A stretch of DNA of 5,145 nt from Planctomycetales bacterium (GCA_027435495.1 DAHZZC010000630.1:1-5145), one strand, 5' to 3'; shown: positions 1-5,102, numbered from the stretch's first letter. The notes: generated from the letters alone by a model not told the origin. Numbers and translations are program-made.

Positions 1-1
1 C

Positions 2-58
2 GCGGCGATCCTGGCGGCGCGGGCGGCCGGGGTAGCGAAGCTGATCGAGGCCGCCTGA
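2..58 (+). CDS. 3' end of an unidentified gene (partial)
   Basis: The second reading frame from the left edge is open from base 2 and ends at TGA 56-58. It encodes AAILAARAAGVAKLIEAA, a plausible Ala-rich helical C-terminus. Base composition changes right after the stop, from very GC-rich to the more AT-rich repeat gap, which supports a real coding end here. Only 18 residues are visible and no family can be named. It would converge on the dehydrogenase gene on the opposite strand. Confidence 0.4.
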   Translation, partial: AAILAARAAGVAKLIEAA

Positions 59-134
59 CTCCCGTCCCCAAGTCGAACCTCAGGCACGGCTTAGGAAATC
101 GTGTACGGCGTACAAGATTCTCAAAGTTAGTAGT

Positions 135-247
135 ACAGAGATCACAGAGGGAATACCGAGGAAGCCGATCGAAAACCTGGGATTCTCCTGTCCGAACTCT
201 GTGAACTCTGTGTCCTCTGTGGTGAATTCGATCTTTATCCCTGTCGC
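135..247. repeat. Direct repeat copy 1 (partial CACAGAG element plus gene-tail duplicate)
   Basis: Bases 135-227 are identical to 278-370, an offset of 143 nt. The match resumes after a short diverged stretch with one indel, through TTTATCCCTGTCGC at 234-247. This copy keeps the right arm of the palindrome (206-226) and the loop, but its outer left arm (about 120-134) has decayed or was never present. The resumed stretch equals the last codons and stop of the dehydrogenase gene read on the minus strand, so the repeated unit extends beyond the palindromic element itself. Confidence 0.9.
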
Positions 248-262
248 CCTCAGAGAATTCGA

Positions 263-369
263 TTCACCACAGAGGACACAGAGATCACAGAGGGAATACC
301 GAGGAAGCCGATCGAAAACCTGGGATTCTCCTGTCCGAACTCTGTGAACTCTGTGTCCTCTGTGGTGAA
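263..369. repeat. 107-nt palindromic intergenic element with 30-nt inverted arms
   Basis: The left arm (263-292) and right arm (340-369) are reverse complements over 30 nt with a single mismatch; the outer 21 nt pair perfectly. The arms start TTCACCACAGAG and end CTCTGTGGTGAA, and each contains tandem CACAGAG blocks. The 47-nt centre (293-339) contains GAGGAAGCCGATCG and has no coding content. The element begins 7 nt past the dehydrogenase stop codon, so in that transcript it would form a long 3' hairpin that could end transcription or protect the mRNA (inference). It resembles non-autonomous palindromic repeats scattered between bacterial genes. No clear target-site duplication is visible. 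Confidence 0.85.
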
Positions 370-389
370 TCCGGTTTTATCCCTGTCGC
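278..389. repeat. Direct repeat copy 2, overlapping the dehydrogenase 3' end
   Basis: This is the partner of 135-247. It is identical over 93 nt (278-370), then shows about 6 nt of divergence with a 1-nt indel, then 14 further identical bases at 376-389. Bases 377-389 are the functional stop codon and C-terminal codons of the aldehyde dehydrogenase on the minus strand. The near-perfect identity suggests a recent duplication or strong homogenisation. Confidence 0.9.
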
Positions 390-1840
390 AGGCCGACCGA
401 GACGTACTTGGTTTCGAGGTAGGCGTCGAGGCCCTCGATTCCGAGTTCGCGGCCGAGGCCGGATTCCTTCATGCCGCCGAACGGGCATTGCGGGGTCGCG
501 GGGACGGGGTCGTTCAGGCCGATGATCCCGGCTTCGAGGCCCTCGGCCATCCGGGTGGCGATGGTCAGGTCATTCGTGAAGACATACGCCGCGAGGCCGT
601 ACGGCGTGTTATTCGCGGCGGCGATCACGTCGTCGAGCTTCGAGAAGTCGAGCAGCGGCATCACTGGGGCGAACGGCTCCTCGGTCATCAGCCGCATCGA
701 GCCGTTGACCTCGCGGACGACCGTCGGCTCGAACCAGTATCCCTTGTCGAACCGGCTCGACTTGCCGCCGCCGGTGAGAATTTGACCGCCCTTCGATCGG
801 GCGTCCTCGATCAGCCCGGCCGTCTTTTCGAGGGCCTTCGGCTCGATCATCGGCCCGACCTGGATGCCGGCCTCCAGCCCGTTGCCGATCTTCAGGTTCC
901 TGGTCAACTCGACGGCCGCCTCGGTGAAGTCGCTCGCGATCTTTTCGTGGACGTAGAATCGTGAGGGAGCGATGCAGACCTGCCCGTTGTTCCGGAACTT
1001 GCCGATCACCGCTGCCTGCGCCACCTGCTGGACGTCGGCATCGGGGAAGACGATCAGCGGGGCATGGCCGCCCAGTTCGAGGCTCAGGCGCTTGACCTGG
1101 TCGGCCGAGCGCCGGATCAGCTCCTTGCCGACGCGGGTCGAGCCGGTGAAGCTGATCTTGCGGACCGCCGGATGCTCGAAGAGGGCGTCGGCGAAGGCGA
1201 GGGCATCGCCGATGACGAGGTTGGCGACGCCCGCCGGTAGTCCGGCGTCGGCCAGGCATTCGAACATCTGGATCAGGGTCAGCGGAGTCTGGTCGGCTGG
1301 CCGGCTGACGATCGTGCAGCCGACCGCCAGCGCGGGGGCGATCTTCCGGCTGGGGAGCGCCGCGGGGAAGTTCCAGGGCGTGATCGAGCCGACGACGCCG
1401 ACCGGGTGCTTGATCGCGTAGTGTCGCTTGGTGACGTTCGCCGCGGGGATGATCCGGCCGTAGGCGCGCTTGCCTTCCTCGGCGAACCACTCGAAGGTGT
1501 CGGCGGCGTGGAGGACCTCGGCAGTCGCCTCGGGGAGCGGCTTGCCCTGCTCGGAGGTGAGCGTTCGGGCGATCGTCGCGGACCGCTCGCGCATCAGCTC
1601 GGCGGTCTTCTTGAGGACCTTCGCCCGGTCGTAGGCCGAGGCGGCCCGCCAGGCCGGGAACGCCTTCGCCGCGGCCTCGATCGCCCGGTCGGCGTCGGCC
1701 CGGTCGCCGAAGGCGACCTCCGCCAGTACCGACTCGTTGGCCGGGTTCACGACCGCGTGCGTCCGGCCGTCCCGGGCGTCGGACCAGTTCCCGTCGATGT
1801 ACATCCGAGTCTGCCGATCCGACACAACCGCCGTGGACAT
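377..1840 (-). CDS. NAD(P)-dependent aldehyde dehydrogenase, succinate-semialdehyde dehydrogenase (GabD)-like
   Basis: This 487-residue cytosolic enzyme of the ALDH superfamily is predicted to oxidise an aldehyde, probably succinate semialdehyde or a similar omega-oxo acid, to the acid with NAD(P)+. Visible motifs are PWNFP (155-159, catalytic Asn157), FTGST in the Rossmann fold (231-235), LELGG (254-258, general base Glu255), NNGQVC with nucleophile Cys289, EEPFAPV (387-393, cofactor-ribose Glu388), and PFGGMKESGLGRE near the C-terminus. Length and the N-terminal YIDGNWSDA are normal for GabD-like proteins. The start is set at ATG 1838-1840 because AGGGGAG lies 9 nt upstream. ATG at 1847-1849 has that site directly against it, and a start at 1915 would add an Arg-rich tail atypical of the family. 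The usual KPA cofactor motif reads RPA (Arg180). The stop is TAA. The gene stands alone on its strand here, so exact substrate and pathway cannot be read from context. Confidence 0.93.
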   Translation of the reverse strand: MSTAVVSDRQTRMYIDGNWSDARDGRTHAVVNPANESVLAEVAFGDRADADRAIEAAAKAFPAWRAASAYDRAKVLKKTAELMRERSATIARTLTSEQGKPLPEATAEVLHAADTFEWFAEEGKRAYGRIIPAANVTKRHYAIKHPVGVVGSITPWNFPAALPSRKIAPALAVGCTIVSRPADQTPLTLIQMFECLADAGLPAGVANLVIGDALAFADALFEHPAVRKISFTGSTRVGKELIRRSADQVKRLSLELGGHAPLIVFPDADVQQVAQAAVIGKFRNNGQVCIAPSRFYVHEKIASDFTEAAVELTRNLKIGNGLEAGIQVGPMIEPKALEKTAGLIEDARSKGGQILTGGGKSSRFDKGYWFEPTVVREVNGSMRLMTEEPFAPVMPLLDFSKLDDVIAAANNTPYGLAAYVFTNDLTIATRMAEGLEAGIIGLNDPVPATPQCPFGGMKESGLGRELGIEGLDAYLETKYVSVGLRQG

Positions 1841-1849
1841 CGCGCTCAT

Positions 1850-1856
1850 CTCCCCT
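1850..1856 (-). promoter_or_regulatory. Shine-Dalgarno site of the aldehyde dehydrogenase
   Basis: AGGGGAG on the minus strand is followed by a 9-nt spacer to ATG 1840-1838. It decides between three in-frame ATGs: the middle one (1849-1847) abuts the site and the longest (1915) lies upstream of it. Confidence 0.7.
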
Positions 1857-1896
1857 GCCGACCTGCTTTTTCGCGGTTCACTCTTCCGGGAGCGCC

Positions 1897-1925
1897 AGCA
1901 TAACCGCCGATCCATCGACCTTCAA
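1897..1925 (-). promoter_or_regulatory. Candidate sigma70-type promoter for the aldehyde dehydrogenase
   Basis: On the minus strand, TTGAAG (1925-1920) and TATGCT (1902-1897) match four of six bases each of the -35 and -10 consensus and are spaced exactly 17 nt apart. A start near 1890 would give a leader of about 50 nt containing the Shine-Dalgarno site. Planctomycete promoter rules are poorly known, so this remains a motif-based guess. It also argues that the 1841-1915 extension of the ORF is untranslated. Confidence 0.4.
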
Positions 1926-1953
1926 CCAGGCCAAAGCCATGGTCTCCCGTAGC

Positions 1954-1975
1954 TCAGGCTTTCTCGCCTGACCGA
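1954..1975 (+). repeat. Small hairpin repeat TCAGGCTTTC..GCCTGACC, copy 1
   Basis: The sequence TCAGGC-TTTCTC-GCCTGA forms a 6-bp stem with a 6-nt loop, followed by CCGA. The reverse complement of 2019-2040 matches it at 19 of 22 positions; the three differences are two in the loop and one near the end. The conserved sequence plus stem is typical of REP-like intergenic repeats. Nothing indicates a coding role. Confidence 0.65.
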
Positions 1976-2018
1976 TTAAGCAAGGCGTGATGCGTTGAGC
2001 GGGGCAGGAAGGGTCGAG

Positions 2019-2040
2019 TGGGTCAGGCTGGAAAGCCTGA
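2019..2040 (-). repeat. Small hairpin repeat, inverted copy 2
   Basis: On the plus strand, GTCAGGCT-GGAA-AGCCTGAC (2022-2041) is a perfect 8-bp stem with a GGAA (GNRA-type) tetraloop. Read on the minus strand it is TCAGGCTTTC-CA-GCCTGACCCA, the same element as 1954-1975 in opposite orientation, with about 43 nt between the two. The paired, inverted arrangement is typical of composite REP-type elements. Confidence 0.7.
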
Positions 2041-2114
2041 CTGACTTCTGCCCATCTCGCCCGTTCTATCCTTGTGGACGGCATTCGCGGTCGAAATGGA
2101 TTTTTCGGGAGAAT

Positions 2115-2147
2115 CGGCTCAAGCCCCCGGGTTGTGCCGGCCGATGA
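2115..2147 (+). promoter_or_regulatory. Possible FliA(sigma28)-like promoter or dyad upstream of the PEP-CTERM gene
   Basis: TCAAG (2119-2123) and GCCGATGA (2140-2147) are 16 nt apart. GCCGATGA differs by one base from the sigma28 -10 consensus GCCGATAA; the -35 match is weak and the spacing slightly long. The same stretch contains an imperfect dyad in which CGGC, CAA and CCC (2115-2126) oppose GGG, TTG and GCCG (2129-2139), so an operator or hairpin is an alternative. It lies about 80 nt before the start codon. Confidence 0.25.
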
Positions 2148-2170
2148 AGACGAGCGATAGCGCGGAGGGC

Positions 2171-2197
2171 ACAGGGAAGGGTCCGTCCCACCCCTGT
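2171..2197 (+). other. Leader hairpin upstream of the PEP-CTERM gene
   Basis: ACAGGG (2171-2176) pairs with CCCTGT (2192-2197). Inside, GGG (2179-2181) pairs with CCC (2187-2189) across a TCCGT loop, leaving a 2x2 internal loop. No T-tract follows, so a classical terminator is unlikely. It ends 30 nt before the ATG and would sit in the 5' leader if transcription starts upstream. Confidence 0.35.
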
Positions 2198-2227
2198 CTT
2201 CCGGCTCCCTGGGATGGTGGGTGATCC

Positions 2228-2863
2228 ATGAAGGTTCTCCTGCGAGCGGTGGTCAGCGGTCGGCGAGGATTCGGGTTCGGGCTCGGTCTGGCGATCGCAT
2301 GGGTGGTGCTCGGTCTGGACGGCCGAGAGGCGTCGGCCGAGGCGATCCGCCATCGGGTGGCGCAGCCGGCGGCGGTTGCGTTCCGCGGGATGCCGGCGGC
2401 GGAAGTGCTGACGTTCCAGTCGTGGTCGCGTTACCTGCTCGCCGGGCCGATGGCCTGGTCGACGATCGCGCATCCGTCGGTGACGCCGGCCGTCCGCTCG
2501 GCGATCTGGGTGAGCGTTCGGACGAATCCGAGCCCGGCCGACCCGATGGTCAACTTCCTCCTCTGGAAGCAGAGTATCGACCCGACCCGGTTTGCCCGAT
2601 ATCACCCCCACCTCGCTCCCGCGCTCCGGCAGGTGGCGATGTCGAGGACATTGAGGCCCCCCGCGATCACTCCGGCGGGTCCGCCCTCGATCTGGGGAAC
2701 CACCGGCGTTTCGACCACGCCGACCACCGTGACCACCGTGACCACCACGACCACCGCGCAGGACCGGCTCTATCCGCCTGCGGTCCCCGAACCGAGGATG
2801 GTGCTGATCGCGGCCGGGATGACGGCCTGGTTCGTCCGCCGGTTCCACTTCCGCTCGCGATGA
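2228..2863 (+). CDS. Secreted PEP-CTERM sorting-domain protein of unknown function
   Basis: This 211-residue protein has both export and sorting signals. The N-terminus is basic (K2, R6, R12-R13), followed by a hydrophobic stretch (15-30) and a likely signal-peptidase site after ASA (35-37). RRGF at 12-15 weakly recalls a Tat motif. The C-terminus is a textbook PEP-CTERM tail: VPEP (186-189), a hydrophobic segment (191-203), then an Arg-rich end (R204, R205, R209, R211). Such tails are recognised by an exosortase in the inner membrane and are typical of matrix or exopolysaccharide-associated proteins. The middle (about 59-145) has conserved-looking aromatic and Pro residues (FQSWSRYLL, FARYHPHLAPAL), but I recognise no family and no catalytic motif. 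A Thr-rich linker (163-177) precedes the tail. No strong Shine-Dalgarno is seen before ATG 2228 (only GGTGGGTG). No exosortase gene is in the window. Confidence 0.8.
   Translation: MKVLLRAVVSGRRGFGFGLGLAIAWVVLGLDGREASAEAIRHRVAQPAAVAFRGMPAAEVLTFQSWSRYLLAGPMAWSTIAHPSVTPAVRSAIWVSVRTNPSPADPMVNFLLWKQSIDPTRFARYHPHLAPALRQVAMSRTLRPPAITPAGPPSIWGTTGVSTTPTTVTTVTTTTTAQDRLYPPAVPEPRMVLIAAGMTAWFVRRFHFRSR
2713..2757 (+). repeat. Five 9-nt tandem units encoding Thr-Thr-x
   Basis: Five consecutive GACCACnnn-type 9-nt units give TTP-TTV-TTV-TTT-TTA (residues 163-177) in the secreted protein, just before its sorting tail. Units 2 and 3 are identical at the DNA level. The product looks like a flexible, possibly O-glycosylated linker (inference). 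Such repeats can change copy number by slippage without shifting the frame. Confidence 0.75.
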
Positions 2864-2886
2864 AGCGGCGAGCGGGCCTCGACTCG

Positions 2887-2913
2887 TCCCGCGCCGGCGG
2901 GATGTGGTAGATT
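2887..2913 (+). promoter_or_regulatory. Hairpin and possible extended -10 between the PEP-CTERM gene and metG
   Basis: TCCCGC-GCCG-GCGGGA (2887-2902) is a perfect 6-bp stem with a tetraloop, 24 nt after the upstream stop; it lacks a T-tract. It is followed by TGGTAGATT (2905-2913), which fits an extended -10 (TGnTAnnnT) with no convincing -35. The 140-nt gap suggests metG has its own promoter rather than being cotranscribed, but the motif evidence is weak. Confidence 0.3.
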
Positions 2914-2993
2914 GAACCGATCGCGGCCCGGATGGGTCTGCAAGATGGCGGCGGGCCCGGGATTTCATCCAACCGGGCCGACCACGCGGGATC

Positions 2994-2997
2994 GAGG
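2994..2997 (+). promoter_or_regulatory. Shine-Dalgarno site of metG
   Basis: GAGG lies 6 nt before ATG 3004. It selects this start over the in-frame ATG at 2932, which has no such site nearby and would add 24 Gly/Arg-rich residues unlike the family's N-terminus. Confidence 0.65.
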
Positions 2998-3003
2998 ACG
3001 GGC

Positions 3004-4599
3004 ATGAGCGACGCAGAGACGAAGCGCTATTATCTGACCACGGCGATCGACTACCCCAACAGCCGGCCGCACATCGGCACCGCCTTCGAGAAGATCGGCG
3101 CCGACGTTCAGGCGCGGTTCCGCCGGATGGAGGGCGCCTCGGTCTTCTTCCTGATGGGGAACGACGAGAACACGATCAAGGTCCCCCAGCGCGCCCGCGA
3201 ATTGAACCTCGAACCGAAGGCGTACGTCGACCAGATGGCCGGCCAGTTCCAGGACGTCTGGCACGCGCTCGATATCTCGTTCAGCGAGTTCATCCAGACG
3301 AGCGAGGAGCGCCACCACGCCGGTTGCCGGAAGTTCATCCAGGCGGTGTACGACGCCGGAGACATCTACAAGGGGACCTACTCCGGGCATTATTGCAACG
3401 GCTGCGAGGCGTTCAAGACCGAGAAAGAGGTCGCCGAGGGCGGCGGCAAGTGCCCGAACCATCCGAACACGCCGCTGATCTGGGTCGAGGAAGATAATTA
3501 TTACTTCCGCCTCTCGGCCTATCGCGACCGGTTGATGGAGCACTACCTCTCGCATCGCGACTTCATCCAGCCCGAGAGCCGTCGCAACGAGGTCATCAGC
3601 CTGGTTGAGTCGGAATTGAAGGACGTCGCGATCACACGCAAGGGCTTCGCCTGGGGGATCAAGACGCCGTTCGACCCGGACCAGACGATCTATGTCTGGT
3701 TCGACGCTCTGCTGAACTACATCACCGGGATCGGCTACGGTACTGACGACGAACGATTCCGCCAGTTGTGGCCGGCGGATGTTCACGTGATCGGCAAGGA
3801 CATCACGCGGTTTCACTGCGCCCTCTGGCCGGCGATGCTGATGTCGGCCGGCTTGCCGCTGCCGCGGATGGTGTTTGGCCACGGATTCGTCTACCGGAAG
3901 AACGAGGAGACGGGCGAGGTCCAGAAGCTGAGCAAGAGCCTGGGCAACGTGGTCGAGCCGATGGACCTGGTCCAGCAGTTCTCATCCGAGGCGTTCCGCT
4001 ATTACTTCATGAGCCAGTGCCCGTTCGGAGGCGACGGCGAGTTCTCGTTCGAGCGGTTCGCCGCGGTGTATAACGCCGACCTCGCCAACAACCTCGGCAA
4101 TCTCTACAGCCGAACGCTGACGATGTGCGCGAAGTACTTCGAGGGCCGGCTCGACGGAGGCTCGACCGTTGATGCGACCCAGTGGCGCAAGGGACTCGAT
4201 TTCGAACCGCTGATCGGATCGCTGCGCGAGCTGGTCGGGTCGTTCGAGTACAACCTGGCGCTCCAGCGGACCTGGCGCGAGGTGGTCGACGCGGCGAACC
4301 GCTACATCCAGGAGACGCAGCCGTTCAAGCTGGTCAAGACCGACCCCGAGGCCACGCGCGCCGTGCTGGTGAACCTCGCCGACTGGATCCGCGTCGCCGC
4401 GATTTTGATCAAGCCGTTCCTGCCCCGAACCGCCGAGACCTTCTACCGCGCCTTCAATTTCGAGGAGACGACGCCCTGGGAGGCGGTCGGATATGCCGAT
4501 GCGCTGACGCCGCTGAACCAGTCGGGCCTGCACGTCACGGCCCCGCTGACCGAGGGCAAGCCGGCGCCGCTGTTTCCGAAGGTCGAAGTGAAGGGGTAG
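3004..4599 (+). CDS. metG: Methionyl-tRNA synthetase (methionine--tRNA ligase, EC 6.1.1.10)
   Basis: This 531-residue cytosolic class I synthetase charges tRNA-Met and initiator tRNA with methionine using ATP. The N-terminal Rossmann half starts YYLTTAIDYPNSRPHIG, with the HIGH signature as HIGT (23-26). The connective region carries one zinc knuckle, C131-x2-C134-x15-C150-x2-H153, as in the Thermus-type enzyme. Further landmarks are YVWFDALLNY (230-239), GKDITRFH (264-271) and the KMSKS loop as KLSKS (308-312). The C-terminal helical anticodon-binding domain (about 345-531) has N366 and R370, matching the anticodon-reading Asn and Arg of E. coli MetRS. The position equivalent to its stacking Trp461 appears to be Phe441 (QPFKL). 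The usual GTDEHG-like segment reads GNDENT (52-57). The protein ends at the LFPKVE that closes short-form MetRS and lacks the C-terminal OB-fold tRNA-binding domain. It stops at TAG. Confidence 0.97.
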   Translation: MSDAETKRYYLTTAIDYPNSRPHIGTAFEKIGADVQARFRRMEGASVFFLMGNDENTIKVPQRARELNLEPKAYVDQMAGQFQDVWHALDISFSEFIQTSEERHHAGCRKFIQAVYDAGDIYKGTYSGHYCNGCEAFKTEKEVAEGGGKCPNHPNTPLIWVEEDNYYFRLSAYRDRLMEHYLSHRDFIQPESRRNEVISLVESELKDVAITRKGFAWGIKTPFDPDQTIYVWFDALLNYITGIGYGTDDERFRQLWPADVHVIGKDITRFHCALWPAMLMSAGLPLPRMVFGHGFVYRKNEETGEVQKLSKSLGNVVEPMDLVQQFSSEAFRYYFMSQCPFGGDGEFSFERFAAVYNADLANNLGNLYSRTLTMCAKYFEGRLDGGSTVDATQWRKGLDFEPLIGSLRELVGSFEYNLALQRTWREVVDAANRYIQETQPFKLVKTDPEATRAVLVNLADWIRVAAILIKPFLPRTAETFYRAFNFEETTPWEAVGYADALTPLNQSGLHVTAPLTEGKPAPLFPKVEVKG

Positions 4600-4600
4600 G

Positions 4601-4644
4601 CGGGCGCAGTCCCATCGATCGCGAAAGCGCGAATTGAGCGCCCG
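4601..4644 (+). other. Nested hairpin between metG and the DUF1877-like ORF
   Basis: CGGGCGC (4601-4607) pairs perfectly with GCGCCCG (4638-4644). Inside, TCGCG (4619-4623) pairs with CGCGA (4628-4632) across an AAAG loop. It starts two bases after the metG stop and ends just before the next ATG. There is no T-tract, so it is not a standard intrinsic terminator. It could reduce read-through or mask the next start (inference). Confidence 0.4.
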
Positions 4645-4647
4645 GAG

Positions 4648-4881
4648 ATGGCGAGCGAGGTCCGCGAGATCGCGACCGCCCTCTCCTCGCTGACGAGCGA
4701 GGATCTCCGGCGCCGCTACGATTCCGCGGGATTGAAGGCGAGCTGGCCGCTCACTCCGTACCGTGAGGACGAGGACGACGAGCACATTTTCGGGGCGCTG
4801 GAACGCGATTTCGGGCGGCTCACAACCTGTTACCGGATCGCGGCGGCGAGGGAGAATGCGATGCTGATCGCCGTGATCTGA
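4648..4881 (+). CDS. DUF1877 (YfbM-like) C-terminal half, probably 5'-truncated
   Basis: This 77-residue ORF resembles, by recall of the family, the last half of DUF1877 proteins. It has a helix like EVREIATALSSLTSEDLRRR, then YD, an acidic run (EDEDDE), an F/L-x-x-L segment and a closing AAARENAMLIAVI. The N-terminal half of about 80 residues that the family normally carries is absent, because metG occupies that position. The frame stays open for 16 codons upstream of the ATG as far as the metG TAG, and those codons (ending ARIERPE) can also be read as family-like sequence. GGAG touches the ATG with no spacing, a poor ribosome site. It may be a gene remnant or a small expressed protein. The family has no established function. 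Confidence 0.5.
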   Translation: MASEVREIATALSSLTSEDLRRRYDSAGLKASWPLTPYREDEDDEHIFGALERDFGRLTTCYRIAAARENAMLIAVI

Positions 4882-4978
4882 GCCCACGTACGAGGGGAGC
4901 TTGAGGACGGCGCCCGGGGGTCGGTTGCACAGATAGGGGAGCAACGTGTCCATTGGGTCGGGCTGGAACTTTGGCCAT

Positions 4979-5005
4979 TGTAGGAGGGAGCTCCCGCTCC
5001 CGACC
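4979..5005 (+). repeat. REP-like hairpin, copy 1 (plus orientation)
   Basis: The element starts with TGTAGGA, followed by a 6-bp stem GGGAGC (4986-4991) / GCTCCC (4996-5001), a TCCC loop and a GACC end. It has the same head, stem length, loop and tail as the minus-strand copies at 5031-5057 and 5104-5130, but with compensating stem changes. It is the classical REP layout of a conserved GTAGGAG head followed by a variable hairpin. Confidence 0.75.
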
Positions 5006-5029
5006 TGGACGAAGCCCGGGCTGGCGCGA

Positions 5030-5072
5030 AGATCGCCGGCTGGAGCCGGCTCCTACACAAGACCTTCGACGT
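5030..5072 (-). repeat. REP-like hairpin, copy 2, in first 73-nt tandem unit
   Basis: On the minus strand, TGTAGGA, then GCCGGC-TCCA-GCCGGC, then GATC (5057-5031) forms the REP hairpin. The 43-nt block 5030-5072, including the flanking ACAAGACCTTCGACGT, is identical to 5103-5145. Copies 1 and 2 face each other 25 nt apart, as in paired REP (BIME-type) elements. Confidence 0.8.
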
Positions 5073-5102
5073 CCGCCTCGCCTATCGCCCATGTAGTCGT
5101 AC

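Larger units (their letters stand above)
59..376. other. Convergent intergenic gap filled by palindromic repeats
   Basis: No gene is supported in this 318-nt stretch; the short ORFs crossing it are chance readings of repeats. Bases 59-134 show nothing recognisable. From 135 on, the gap is almost wholly a CACAGAG-type palindromic element and a left-damaged second copy of it. Composition is visibly more AT-rich than the flanking genes. The gap lies between the 3' ends of a rightward gene fragment and the leftward dehydrogenase gene, so a bidirectional transcription-ending role is possible (inference). Confidence 0.7.
1841..2227. other. Divergent intergenic region between dehydrogenase and PEP-CTERM gene
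   Basis: This 387-nt stretch separates two genes that point away from each other. It holds the dehydrogenase leader and candidate promoter (to 1925), two inverted hairpin repeats (1954-1975 and 2019-2040), a dyad or FliA-like motif (2115-2147) and a leader hairpin (2171-2197). Short ORFs crossing it have no family resemblance and overlap the repeats, so no gene is called. Confidence 0.65.

Noticed and set aside
135..370. CRISPR array suggested by repeated blocks
   Set aside because: There are only two copies, of about 93-113 nt, which are palindromic and overlap a gene end; no regular repeat-spacer pattern and no cas genes.
609..1490. Long minus-strand ORF (293 codons) inside the dehydrogenase
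   Set aside because: It is a same-strand alternative frame of the ALDH gene. The product is Arg/Pro/Gly-rich frame-shadow sequence with no motif, while the overlapping frame has every ALDH signature.
1841..1915. N-terminal extension of the aldehyde dehydrogenase
   Set aside because: It is Arg/Ser-rich, not family-like, contains the Shine-Dalgarno of the inner start, and overlaps the -10 of the candidate promoter.
2066..2968. 300-codon minus-strand ORF antisense to the PEP-CTERM gene
   Set aside because: The product is Arg/Gly/His-rich low-complexity sequence typical of antisense frames in GC-rich DNA. The plus-strand frame has a signal peptide and a sorting tail.
2932..3003. Upstream in-frame ATG for metG
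   Set aside because: It would add 24 residues not found in MetRS. ATG 3004 has GAGG at a 6-nt spacing and begins right before the conserved YYLTTAIDYPNS.
2965..4953. Two long minus-strand ORFs (2965-3882 and 3982-4953) antisense to metG
   Set aside because: They oppose a clear MetRS and show no family motifs; they arise from the codon bias of GC-rich genes.
4882..4978. Gene or terminator between the DUF1877-like ORF and the REP cluster
   Set aside because: No supported reading frame, no hairpin with a T-tract and no recognisable motif was found in this stretch.
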